From Azospirillum oleiclasticum (GTDB lineage: Bacteria > Pseudomonadota > Alphaproteobacteria > Azospirillales > Azospirillaceae): a stretch of DNA of 64,000 bases. Both the position numbers and the translations under genes were made by a program. This document shows, one piece after another, positions 30,199 through 37,591 of the stretch. The notes under the pieces were generated by a model. It saw nothing but the letters and a program-made list of their open reading frames with translations, searched no databases and was not told the DNA's origin. The DNA is taken from positions 1-64,000 of the forward strand of contig NZ_JABFFR010000011.1 of NCBI RefSeq assembly GCF_013423485.1, written 5' to 3'. Numbering within the stretch: the first letter of the stretch is position 1; every line of letters begins with the position of its first letter.

Positions 30199-30486
30199 TC
30201 ACGCCCCATGCCGATTGCGGGTGGCGGCAATGGCCGCGGCGGCGAAGGGCAGGGCGGTGAGCAGCACCATCACCACCGTCAGGCTGACGAACAGCGCGGT
30301 CGCGGGGCGCAGCAGCACCGCCCACAGCAGCCATCCCTCCAGCAACCCGGCCAACCCCACCGCGCGGCCGGAGCCCGCGGGAAGCGCTTGGGGCAGCCAC
30401 AGTTGCCGCGGTGCGGTCAGATAGAGACAGACCGCACCGGCCACCGTTGCGACCACAGCTAGGCCGTGCATGAGGAATTCCACCAT
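30199..30486 (-). CDS. DUF3325-like small membrane protein
   Basis: 95 aa, three or four helices (HGLAVVATVAGAVCLYLTA; AVGLAGLLEGWLLWAVLLRP; SLTVVMVLLTALPFAAAAIA). Size, helix pattern and position before a PepSY gene fit DUF3325 proteins, whose role is not known. Start ATG 30486 (GTG 30483 also possible); the ribosome site is weak. First gene of the operon, 78 nt from a Fur-like box. Confidence 0.68.
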   Translation of the reverse strand: MVEFLMHGLAVVATVAGAVCLYLTAPRQLWLPQALPAGSGRAVGLAGLLEGWLLWAVLLRPATALFVSLTVVMVLLTALPFAAAAIAATRNRHGA

Positions 30487-30563
30487 CCCGAGGTTCCATC
30501 CATCCGCCGCCGATCCGTTTCCGGATAGGCATGACCAAGCTTTGCCAACTTGATCTTGAAGAT

Positions 30564-30582
30564 GCAAGTCATTTGCATTCGC
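30564..30582 (-). promoter_or_regulatory. Fur-like box upstream of the PepSY operon
   Basis: GCAAGTC-N5-CATTCGC at 30564-30582 has the same 7-5-7 layout as the TonB-receptor box. The overlapping GCAAGTCATTTGC and ATTTGCATTCGCAT suggest more than one Fur dimer. The rest of 30487-30821 holds no gene. Confidence 0.6.
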
Positions 30583-30702
30583 ATTTAGGGGAGGCAGGAT
30601 GTCGCACCCCCGCCCCGCCCGGCGGTTCGACCGCAGTGGCTGATACGGTCGAGCGCGGTATTTCATGCGCCGGGAGCGTGACGGATCCGCGCGAACGCCG
30701 TG

Positions 30703-30731
30703 TTTTACCACAATTTAAGAAGGGATATTAT
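30703..30731 (+). promoter_or_regulatory. Candidate promoter of the HMA-like/P-type ATPase operon
   Basis: TTTTAC (30703-30708), 17-nt spacer, TATTAT (30726-30731), in an AT-rich patch that stands out in this GC-rich DNA. The first gene starts 91 nt downstream. Confidence 0.45.
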
Positions 30732-30821
30732 AGTCGGCGCGAGCGAGATGAGAGGCAATCTCATCAACGGTGCGACCCATTGCCGACGGCGACCCATCAT
30801 GGACACGCACGGAGCCACCAC

Positions 30822-31301
30822 ATGACCGGACGTTCCTCGCCGATCGCCTCGGCGTTGCCGGGGCGCATCCGCCTGCGCCACCCGCTGCTGCGCCAGCCCG
30901 ACCGCCTGCGGGACGCGGCGGCTCGGCTGGCGCAGCTTGAGGGACTCCGCGTCGCCGAAAGCAATCCGGCCGTCGGCAGCCTGCTGGTTCTCTACGACCC
31001 GGCCGCGCTCGACCCGGCGACCGTCGAGGCCGCTGTGACCGCCGCGCTGGAACCGGTGCTGCATCCGGGTGACGCGCCCGCGGCCGATCCCGAAGCCGGG
31101 CCGCCACCGGCCCACGGTCGAGAGGTCCCGGACCTGAAACGGCGCATCAACCGCGCCGCCAAGATCGGGATGATGGGTAGCATGGCGGCGACGCTCGCGG
31201 CGCTCGCCGTGGGCAAGCGCCTGCACGCGGGTGCCGGCACCCTGTTCGTCGCGCTGATGCTCGTGCACATGACCGTGCAGCGCAAACGCCTGTTCCAATG
31301 A
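30822..31301 (+). CDS. HMA-like domain protein with membrane segment
   Basis: 159 aa. Residues about 8-75 form a heavy-metal-associated-like ferredoxin fold (ALPGRIRLRHPLL; LEGLRVAESNPAVGSLLVLYDP) but lack the CxxC metal ligands. The C-terminal part has RRINRAAKIGMMGSMAATLAALAVGKRLHAGAGTLFVALMLVHM, one or two helices. The same PGRxRLR motif recurs in the next gene and in the ATPase at 32729. First gene of a tightly packed six-gene operon; its stop overlaps the next start. Function unknown; metal handling or ATPase regulation is plausible. Confidence 0.8.
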   Translation: MTGRSSPIASALPGRIRLRHPLLRQPDRLRDAAARLAQLEGLRVAESNPAVGSLLVLYDPAALDPATVEAAVTAALEPVLHPGDAPAADPEAGPPPAHGREVPDLKRRINRAAKIGMMGSMAATLAALAVGKRLHAGAGTLFVALMLVHMTVQRKRLFQ

Positions 31302-31648
31302 CCGAAGGCGACACCATGGCGCCCATCGACCTGATCCGCCGCCTGTCGGCCTCCCTGCGCATCGTGCACCATATTCCGGGGCGCGTGCGGCTGAAGCTGG
31401 ACGCCGCGCCCGACGCAGGGCTCGCCGCGGCGGCGGGCGACGTCGATGCCCTGCGCCGTGCGCTCGGCGGGTCGCCGGGCATCCGCACGGTCTCCGTCAA
31501 CCCGCTCGCCCGGTCCTGCACGATCGAATACGACCCGTCGGTGATCCCCCCCACCGCGTGGCCGGACCTGCTCCGCGGCGACCTCTCCGCCGCGGCGCAG
31601 ACGCTGCTGCGCATCGTCACCGCCGGGCTCGGCCAAGTGCGGGTCTGA
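31298..31648 (+). CDS. HMA-like single-domain protein without CxxC
   Basis: 116 aa carrying HHIPGRVRLKLD (near residue 24) and IRTVSVNPLARSCTIEYDP, a full HMA-like fold with no metal-binding CxxC. ATG at 31298 overlaps the previous stop; an internal ATG at 31316 is also possible. It looks like a free-standing copy of the N-terminal domain of the ATPase encoded downstream. Confidence 0.78.
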   Translation: MTEGDTMAPIDLIRRLSASLRIVHHIPGRVRLKLDAAPDAGLAAAAGDVDALRRALGGSPGIRTVSVNPLARSCTIEYDPSVIPPTAWPDLLRGDLSAAAQTLLRIVTAGLGQVRV

Positions 31649-31706
31649 GCCGTCACCGTACGCCGGACGGGGCGGTGATCCCGCCGGCATGGATAAGGAG
31701 TCCATC

Positions 31707-32084
31707 ATGTTTCCGCTGATCACCTTCTTCACGGGTGTGATCGCCGGCGCCGTCGGTGTCCGGCTGGTGAAGAACGCCGTGGTATCCAGGGACCGGACGG
31801 CCGCCGTCCGGGATGGGGTCGCGGGCGTCGGGGCCACCGTGCAGGCCGGTGCGGGCAAGGCACAGACCGCGGTGCGCGAGGCCACGATCACCAGCCTGCT
31901 GGCGATCGAGCGGACCTCGGCCGACCTGCGCTCCCGTCTCATCGTGGCCCCCGCGGACACGCCCGCCGACCCCGCGCAGGCTCCGGCGGAGGATGGGACG
32001 GTCGCGGCCCCCGATGCCGCCGTTCCGCCGTCCGCCGCCCCGCCGTCCGCCGCCCCGCCTTCTCCCGCGGCCGGTGCCGCATGA
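31707..32084 (+). CDS. Small membrane-anchored protein with Pro/Ala-rich tail
   Basis: 125 aa from ATG 31707, preceded by AAGGAG at a good distance; an ATG six codons earlier would place the ribosome site inside the gene. N-terminal hydrophobic segment (MFPLITFFTGVIAGAVGVRLV), a basic/alanine-rich helix, then a disordered tail with the repeated unit PPSAA. Unknown function; by position it belongs to the metal-ATPase operon. Its stop overlaps the next start. Confidence 0.7.
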   Translation: MFPLITFFTGVIAGAVGVRLVKNAVVSRDRTAAVRDGVAGVGATVQAGAGKAQTAVREATITSLLAIERTSADLRSRLIVAPADTPADPAQAPAEDGTVAAPDAAVPPSAAPPSAAPPSPAAGAA

Positions 32085-32404
32085 AGCGCCGGGAACGGCT
32101 GGCGCTGGCGTCCGGCGGCCGCGTCACCGATTTCACCCGCGGGCTGGTGGCGACCGGCCTGCTCACGGCCGTGCAGGGCCGCTGGACCGAAGGTGGCCGG
32201 CCGGACGGGCGGAGGATCCTGCGCCACGCGTTGCAGGGCGGTGCGGCGCTCGCCGCCGCGTCGGCCGCCGCCGACGCCCTGCGCACCCGCGACTACGCCG
32301 CCCTCGTGCTGGCGGTGGCCGCCGGAGCGGCTGGCGTGGCCGCCGTCGAACGACTGCTGAACCCGGCGGATGCCCCGCCGCGACATGAGGACAGCCATGG
32401 CTAA
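32081..32404 (+). CDS. Hypothetical alanine-rich membrane protein
   Basis: 107 aa, basic start (MKRRERLALASGGRVTDF) and two possible helices rich in Ala (GGAALAAASAAADAL; YAALVLAVAAGAAGVAAVERLL). I do not recognise a family. It overlaps both neighbours by a few bases, so it is translated as part of the operon. Confidence 0.68.
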   Translation: MKRRERLALASGGRVTDFTRGLVATGLLTAVQGRWTEGGRPDGRRILRHALQGGAALAAASAAADALRTRDYAALVLAVAAGAAGVAAVERLLNPADAPPRHEDSHG

Positions 32405-32732
32405 GAAGACCAAGAAGGCGCTGAAGAAGCAGCAGCGCATGCTGCAGGCCGCGATGGCGGCCAACGGCGGTGGCATGGGGATGGGGCAGGCCCAGGGCCT
32501 TCTGGGCGGGCTGGCCGGTCTGTTGCCGGCGCGCGGATCCGAACGCTTCCTGGTCGGTGTCCTGGTCGGGGGGGCGGCGGCCTATCTCCTGTCCGACGAG
32601 GAGATGCGCGGCCGTGTCATGAAATCCGGTCTGAAGCTCTACGCCAGCCTGCTCGGCGGGCTCGCCGAAATGAAGGAGCAGGCCGCCGACCTCCAGGCCG
32701 AGCTGGAGGCGGAACAGGCCGGAGCGTCATGA
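32397..32732 (+). CDS. Hypothetical small protein with basic N-terminus
   Basis: 111 aa. Lys-rich start (MAKKTKKALKKQQRMLQ), a Gly/Met-rich stretch (NGGGMGMGQAQGLLGGLAGLL), one hydrophobic helix (FLVGVLVGGAAAYLL), and an acidic, probably coiled C-terminus (LAEMKEQAADLQAELEAEQ). The layout suggests a membrane-associated accessory or oligomerising factor for the ATPase that follows with a 4-nt overlap. Function not known. Confidence 0.68.
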   Translation: MAKKTKKALKKQQRMLQAAMAANGGGMGMGQAQGLLGGLAGLLPARGSERFLVGVLVGGAAAYLLSDEEMRGRVMKSGLKLYASLLGGLAEMKEQAADLQAELEAEQAGAS

Positions 32733-34867
32733 CCGGGGCCGCGTGGGTCGACGGGCTGGACACGGTCCACCAAGTGCCCGGCCGCGTGCGTCTGCGCTAC
32801 GCCTTCCGGCCCGGCACACCGTCCGACGAATCCGCCCTGCGGCGGGCCGTGGAAGAGTTGCCGGGAGTCGAGACCGCGCGGGTCAACCGCGCCGCGCGGT
32901 CGCTGGTGGTCCGCTTCGACCGCACCGCCACGGACGCCGGGACGCTGTGCCGCGCCATCACGGCCCTGCCGGTCCCCGCCCGGCCGATCTCCGCCCGGAC
33001 GGCCGGTGCGGCGGCCGACCCGCCGGCGGCGGCGCCGGGCGGTCATGCCGGGTCCGTGGCCGCAAGCCTCGCCACCCTGGTGGGGAGTTTCCTGCTCCCC
33101 ATGCCGCTGCGCCTGCCGCTGTCGCTGGCTGCGGCGCTGCCGCTGCTGCGCCAGGGGGCCGGCATCTACGCCCGCGACGGCATCAACTCGCATGTGCTCG
33201 AGGCTGCCGCGGTGTCCATCTCGCTGGCGCGGAGCGACGTCACGGCGGCCAACACCACCCTCTTCATGCTGGCGCTCGGCGAGTATATGGAGGAGTCCAT
33301 CGCCCGCCGCTCGGACGAACTGCTGAAGCACCTGCTGCGCCCATCCAGCGACGAGGTGTGGGTCCTGCGCGACGGCGCGGAGACGCTGGTGCCCGTCGGC
33401 ACCGTCGCTGTGGGGGACAGCGTGGTGGTCGGGGCCGGCGCCGTGATCCCGGTCGACGGCACCGTCCTGGGCGGCGAGGCCACCGTCAACGAGGCGGCCA
33501 TGACCGGGGAGAGTGCACCGGTCGCCAAGCAGCGCGGCGACGCCGTGCTGTCGGGCACCCTGATGGAGGAGGGGCGGCTCGTCGTCTACGCGGAGCAGGT
33601 GGGCAGCCGCACCGCCGCCGCCCGCATCGCCGACTATGTCGAGCAGTCGCTGACCGTGAAGAGCGAGGCGCAGCTCGACGCCGCCCGCCTCGCCGACCGG
33701 CTGGTTCCGACCGTCCTCAAGCTCGCCGGCGCGTCCTGGCTGCTGACCGGCAACTGGCGCAGCGCCGCGTCGGTCCTGCAGGCGGACTATTCCTGCGCGC
33801 TCAAGCTGGCGACGCCGGTCGCCTTCAAATCGGCGATGTACGCGGCCGGCAAGGCGGGGATCCTCATCAAGGGCGCCAACGCCCTGGAGCGGCTGGCGCA
33901 GGCCGACACCGTGGTCTTCGACAAGACCGGCACGCTGACCACCGGCGTCCTCCAGGTCACCGATTCCATCGCCTTCGATCGTGCCTACGGTCCCGACGAC
34001 CTGATCTGCCTCGCGGCGTCGGTGGAGGAGCATTACTTCCACCCGCTCGCCATGGCGGTCGTCGCCGCCGCCCGTGCGACCCACAACCATCACTTCGATC
34101 ATCAGGAGGTGAAGTTCATCGTCGCGCATGGGGTGGCGAGCGTCATCGACGGCAAGCGCATCGTCGTCGGCTCGCGCCATTTCATCGAGGACGACGAGGG
34201 CATCGACACCTCGGCGCACAGGGCCGAGATCGACCGCCTCCACCGTGATGGCAAGACTCTGCTGTTCATCGGGTTCGGTGGCGTGCTTGTGGGTGTGCTG
34301 GCGCTGAAGGACAGCCTGCGCCCGACCAGCGCCGCGACCATCGCCCGTCTGCGGCGGGCCGGGGTGACGCGGGTCCTGATGCTGACCGGCGACCATCGCG
34401 ACCGCGCCGCCGAGCTGGCCGCGGAGCTGGAGCTCGACGGCTTCCACGCCGACCTGCTGCCCTCCGACAAGGCCCGCATCCTGGAGGACATGAGCCGGGA
34501 CGGCGCGCGCATCGCCTTCGTCGGCGACGGTATCAACGACGCGCCGGCGCTGGCCGGGGCCCATGTCGGCATCGCCATGCAGAAGGGGGCGGACATCGCC
34601 CGCCTGACCGCCGACGTGGCGCTGCTGGAGGACCGCATCGAGCGGGTCGCCGATGCCAAGGAGGCGGCCGACGCCGCCATGGCCCTGATCGACCGCAACT
34701 ACCGCCTGACGGTCGGCCTGAACACCGCCATCCTCGGCGCCGCGGCGCTGGGCTTCCTGTCCCCGGTCGGCACGGCGGTGCTGCACAACGGCACCACCAT
34801 CGGCATCCTGCTCAACGCCCTGCGCAGCGCGTCGTCCAGCGGGTCCCCCGGTATCGGCGGCCGGTGA
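32729..34867 (+). CDS. P1B-type heavy-metal ATPase with atypical YSC membrane motif
   Basis: 712 aa. The N-terminus is an HMA-like domain (HQVPGRVRLRY) without CxxC, then about 6-8 helices. The actuator has TGES, the phosphorylation site is DKTGTLT with D398, the nucleotide domain keeps an HP pair (EEHYFHPLA), and the hinge has GDGINDAPA, so it should be catalytically competent. The transport-site motif that is usually CPC is here Y354-S355-C356 (DYSCALKLATP), with the proline lost. A His-rich cluster (ATHNHHFDH) lies in the nucleotide domain. Metal and direction cannot be predicted from this. Last gene of the operon. Confidence 0.9.
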   Translation: MTGAAWVDGLDTVHQVPGRVRLRYAFRPGTPSDESALRRAVEELPGVETARVNRAARSLVVRFDRTATDAGTLCRAITALPVPARPISARTAGAAADPPAAAPGGHAGSVAASLATLVGSFLLPMPLRLPLSLAAALPLLRQGAGIYARDGINSHVLEAAAVSISLARSDVTAANTTLFMLALGEYMEESIARRSDELLKHLLRPSSDEVWVLRDGAETLVPVGTVAVGDSVVVGAGAVIPVDGTVLGGEATVNEAAMTGESAPVAKQRGDAVLSGTLMEEGRLVVYAEQVGSRTAAARIADYVEQSLTVKSEAQLDAARLADRLVPTVLKLAGASWLLTGNWRSAASVLQADYSCALKLATPVAFKSAMYAAGKAGILIKGANALERLAQADTVVFDKTGTLTTGVLQVTDSIAFDRAYGPDDLICLAASVEEHYFHPLAMAVVAAARATHNHHFDHQEVKFIVAHGVASVIDGKRIVVGSRHFIEDDEGIDTSAHRAEIDRLHRDGKTLLFIGFGGVLVGVLALKDSLRPTSAATIARLRRAGVTRVLMLTGDHRDRAAELAAELELDGFHADLLPSDKARILEDMSRDGARIAFVGDGINDAPALAGAHVGIAMQKGADIARLTADVALLEDRIERVADAKEAADAAMALIDRNYRLTVGLNTAILGAAALGFLSPVGTAVLHNGTTIGILLNALRSASSSGSPGIGGR

Positions 34868-34876
34868 CGGCGACCG

Positions 34877-35761
34877 TCAGAGGTCGAAACCGTACAGACG
34901 GCGGGCGTTGCCGGACAGCACGGCATGCCGCGTGTCGGCGTCCGCGGTCCAGTCGTCGAGCAGATCGAGGAGCGCCGCATCGTCCGGCATGGCGGTGTCG
35001 ATGTGCGGGTGGGGCCAGTCGCTTCCCCACACGGCGCGATCCGCCGCCTCGGCCAGGATGGCGCGGGCGACGGGCGCGACATCCGGATAGGACGGGTCTG
35101 CGGATGCGGTCAGCCGATAGGCGCCGGACAGCTTGACCCAGGCACGCCCGCGGCGCAGCAGATCCAGCATCGCCCGGAAGCCCGGATCGTCCGGACCCCG
35201 CCCGGCCGGCACATGGCCCATATGGTCGAACACCACCGGAACGGGCAGGAGCGACAGGACCCGCAGGAGGTCCGGACTGGCGCTGACATCCGCCAGCACC
35301 TGCAGATGCCAGCCGAGCGGCGCGATCCGGCGGACGAGTTCGTCGAGCGCGTCCCGTGTCAGCCCGCCTTTGAACATCAGGTTGGCGCGCACGCCACGCA
35401 CGCCGCTGTCATGCATGGCGGTCAAGGTCGACTGGTCGATGTCCGGCGGCACGACGGCCACGCCGCGCCAACGATCCGCCATGGCGCCCAGGGCGTCGAG
35501 CATGACCGTGTTGTCGAAGCCGTAGACGCTTGGCTGGACCAGCACCGCGTGCGTTACCCCGAGCGCGTCGAGCATCGCACGGTACTGGGCCAGCGGAGCG
35601 GGGGAGGGGGTGTAGGTCCGGGGCGAGGTCAGGCGGCCCGCCGCATCGGCTGGAAAGACGTGCGCGTGGGTATCGACGGCCCCGGCGGGTGCCGGGCGCC
35701 GCGGGCGGCCCACGGTCGAGCGCGGCGGTGCGCAGACCGGCGGTGGCTGAATGGAGGGCAT
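34877..35761 (-). CDS. Amidohydrolase family protein (2-pyrone-4,6-dicarboxylate-lactonase-like)
   Basis: 294 aa TIM-barrel hydrolase with AVDTHAHVFPADA (metal-binding HxH), QPSVYGFDN, GVRGVRANLMFKGG, VVFDHMGHVPAG and VWGSDWPHPH (catalytic Asp), closing with GNARRLYGF. These match the PDC lactonase/LigI branch, which opens lactones of aromatic breakdown. Start ATG 35761 chosen over an ATG 22 codons earlier that lacks a ribosome site. Divergent from the sulfatase, with which it probably shares an operator. Confidence 0.85.
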   Translation of the reverse strand: MPSIQPPPVCAPPRSTVGRPRRPAPAGAVDTHAHVFPADAAGRLTSPRTYTPSPAPLAQYRAMLDALGVTHAVLVQPSVYGFDNTVMLDALGAMADRWRGVAVVPPDIDQSTLTAMHDSGVRGVRANLMFKGGLTRDALDELVRRIAPLGWHLQVLADVSASPDLLRVLSLLPVPVVFDHMGHVPAGRGPDDPGFRAMLDLLRRGRAWVKLSGAYRLTASADPSYPDVAPVARAILAEAADRAVWGSDWPHPHIDTAMPDDAALLDLLDDWTADADTRHAVLSGNARRLYGFDL

Positions 35762-35832
35762 TGCTGTCCGTTCCGATGATCCGTCATTCCAGCCATAGCC
35801 CCGCGCGATGGCGGGCGGCAAGATCATATCCC

Positions 35833-35908
35833 ATAACGAATCGTTATATCAGATGAGTTGAGATGATATTTGTCTCCCTATGGGCCGGGCCATAGAATGT
35901 TGGCCAAC
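35833..35908. promoter_or_regulatory. Three palindromes in the amidohydrolase/sulfatase divergent promoter region
   Basis: ATAACGA-A-TCGTTAT (35833-35847), CTATGG-N6-CCATAG (35878-35895) and GTTGGCCAAC (35899-35908) are each perfect inverted repeats, packed into 76 bp of AT-rich sequence between divergent genes. They look like operators for one or more regulators, possibly the LysR or GntR proteins of this region (inferred). Confidence 0.55.
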
Positions 35909-35961
35909 AAAACGATCCTGTTCCCAATGCAGCGGAAAGCGAACAGGGTAGGGAGACGCCC

Positions 35962-37566
35962 GTGCCGAAACAGCCGAACTTTCTACTGTTCATTACGGAC
36001 CAGATGCGCGCCGACCACCTCGGTTGTTATGGCAACCGGGTAGTGCGCACATCGGCGATCGATGCGATCGCGCGCGGCGGTGTGGCCTTCGATCGCTTCT
36101 ACGTTGCCAACCCCGCCTGCATGCCGAACCGGGCCGCCATGGTCACCGGCCGCATGCCGTCGGCAAACGGCGTGCGCTGCAACGGCATCCCGCTCAGCCT
36201 CACCGCCAACACCTTCATCGACTTGATGCGCCTTCAGGGGTGGCAGACGGCGGCGGTCGGCAAGATCCACCTGCAGACGATGACCGCCTGGCCGCCGGTT
36301 CAGCGGCCCGACTACGGCGACCGCCGCGCGCCGCCGGCCGGGCATGGCGATGCCGACCTCATCGACCGCCGCCATCCCGACTACATGCAGGAGGCCAAGG
36401 CCCGCTGGGAGACCGACCCGGACCACGATCTGAAGCTGCCCTTCTACGGGTTCGAGCATGTCGATCTGACGGCCATGCACGCCGACGACGTGCACGGCCA
36501 TTACGGCCGCTGGCTGGCGGCCCGGCACCCCGACCCGAAATCCCTGATCGGCCGGGCCAACAGCCTGCCATTCAAGGGCATTTCCGATTTCCAGGCATGG
36601 CGCACGCGGGTGCCGGAGGAGCTGTACTCGACCAGCTACATCGCCGAGCGGACGGAGGCGTTCCTGCGCAGCCATGCCGCCGGTGGGGAGGGGCGGCCGT
36701 TCCTGCTGCAATGCTCCTTCAACGACCCCCACCACCCCTTCACGCCGCCCGGCAAATACTTCGACATGTACGACCCGGCGGACATCGAGCTGCCCGCCTC
36801 CTTCGCCTCGACGGACGACGAGGTGCCGCCGCCGGTTCGGCTGCTGCGCCGCCTGCGCGACGAGGGCCGCAACGACCGCGAGGGTTGGACCATCAAGGCG
36901 GTGGCCGAGAACGACGTGCGGCAGGCCATCGCCCTGACCTACGGCGCCATCACCATGATCGACGACGCCATCGCGCGCATCCTGCGCGTGCTGGAGGAGA
37001 CCGGGCAGGCCGAGGACACGGTGATCATCTTCACCTCCGACCACGGCGACTTCATGGGCGACCACCAGCTCATCCTCAAGGGACCGCTGCATTACGACGG
37101 GCTGGTGCGGGTGCCTTTCATCTGGAACGACCCGCAGACCCGCCAGCGCGGCGGCGAGCGCTCGGCCACGCTGGGCTCCACCATCGACATCGCGTCCACC
37201 ATCCTGTCCAGGGCCGGTCTCGCCCCCTACCACGACATGCAGGGTGTGGACCTCGCCGCGGCCTCGGGGCCGGAGGGCACTGGCGCCCGCGAGGCGCTGC
37301 TGATCGAGGAGGACAACCAGCGCGCCTTCCTCGGCTTCGACCGGACAGTGCGCCTGCGCACCCTGGTCACCGACCGCTGGCGCTTCAGCCTCTACCGCGG
37401 CGTGCCGTGGGGCGAGCTGTACGACCTGCGCGACGACCCGACCGAACGCCACAACCTCTGGGATGATCCCGCCGCCCGCCCCGTGCGCGACGAGCTGACC
37501 GCGCGGTTGCTGCACACGGTCCTGCATCTCCAGCCCCAGAGCCCCCTTCCGGTCGGTCAGGCCTGA
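35962..37566 (+). CDS. Sulfatase / alkaline-phosphatase superfamily hydrolase
   Basis: 534 aa. N-terminal FLLFITDQMRADHLGCYGN supplies metal-binding Asp residues. ANPACMPNRAAMVTGR holds the C-x-P-x-R sulfatase signature with C53, to be converted to formylglycine. FTSDHGDFMGDHQL supplies the second metal cluster. Start GTG 35962 with GGGAG upstream. No signal peptide, so a cytoplasmic enzyme acting on an imported sulfate, phosphonate or phosphate ester. No formylglycine-generating enzyme gene is seen here. Confidence 0.9.
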   Translation: MPKQPNFLLFITDQMRADHLGCYGNRVVRTSAIDAIARGGVAFDRFYVANPACMPNRAAMVTGRMPSANGVRCNGIPLSLTANTFIDLMRLQGWQTAAVGKIHLQTMTAWPPVQRPDYGDRRAPPAGHGDADLIDRRHPDYMQEAKARWETDPDHDLKLPFYGFEHVDLTAMHADDVHGHYGRWLAARHPDPKSLIGRANSLPFKGISDFQAWRTRVPEELYSTSYIAERTEAFLRSHAAGGEGRPFLLQCSFNDPHHPFTPPGKYFDMYDPADIELPASFASTDDEVPPPVRLLRRLRDEGRNDREGWTIKAVAENDVRQAIALTYGAITMIDDAIARILRVLEETGQAEDTVIIFTSDHGDFMGDHQLILKGPLHYDGLVRVPFIWNDPQTRQRGGERSATLGSTIDIASTILSRAGLAPYHDMQGVDLAAASGPEGTGAREALLIEEDNQRAFLGFDRTVRLRTLVTDRWRFSLYRGVPWGELYDLRDDPTERHNLWDDPAARPVRDELTARLLHTVLHLQPQSPLPVGQA

Positions 37567-37591
37567 CCCCCGCGCCTCGAGGAACACCATC

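Noticed and set aside
31980-32080. Short tandem repeats coding PPSAA as a functional DNA repeat
   Set aside because: In frame with a Pro/Ala-rich disordered tail and imperfect at DNA level; a normal low-complexity coding stretch.
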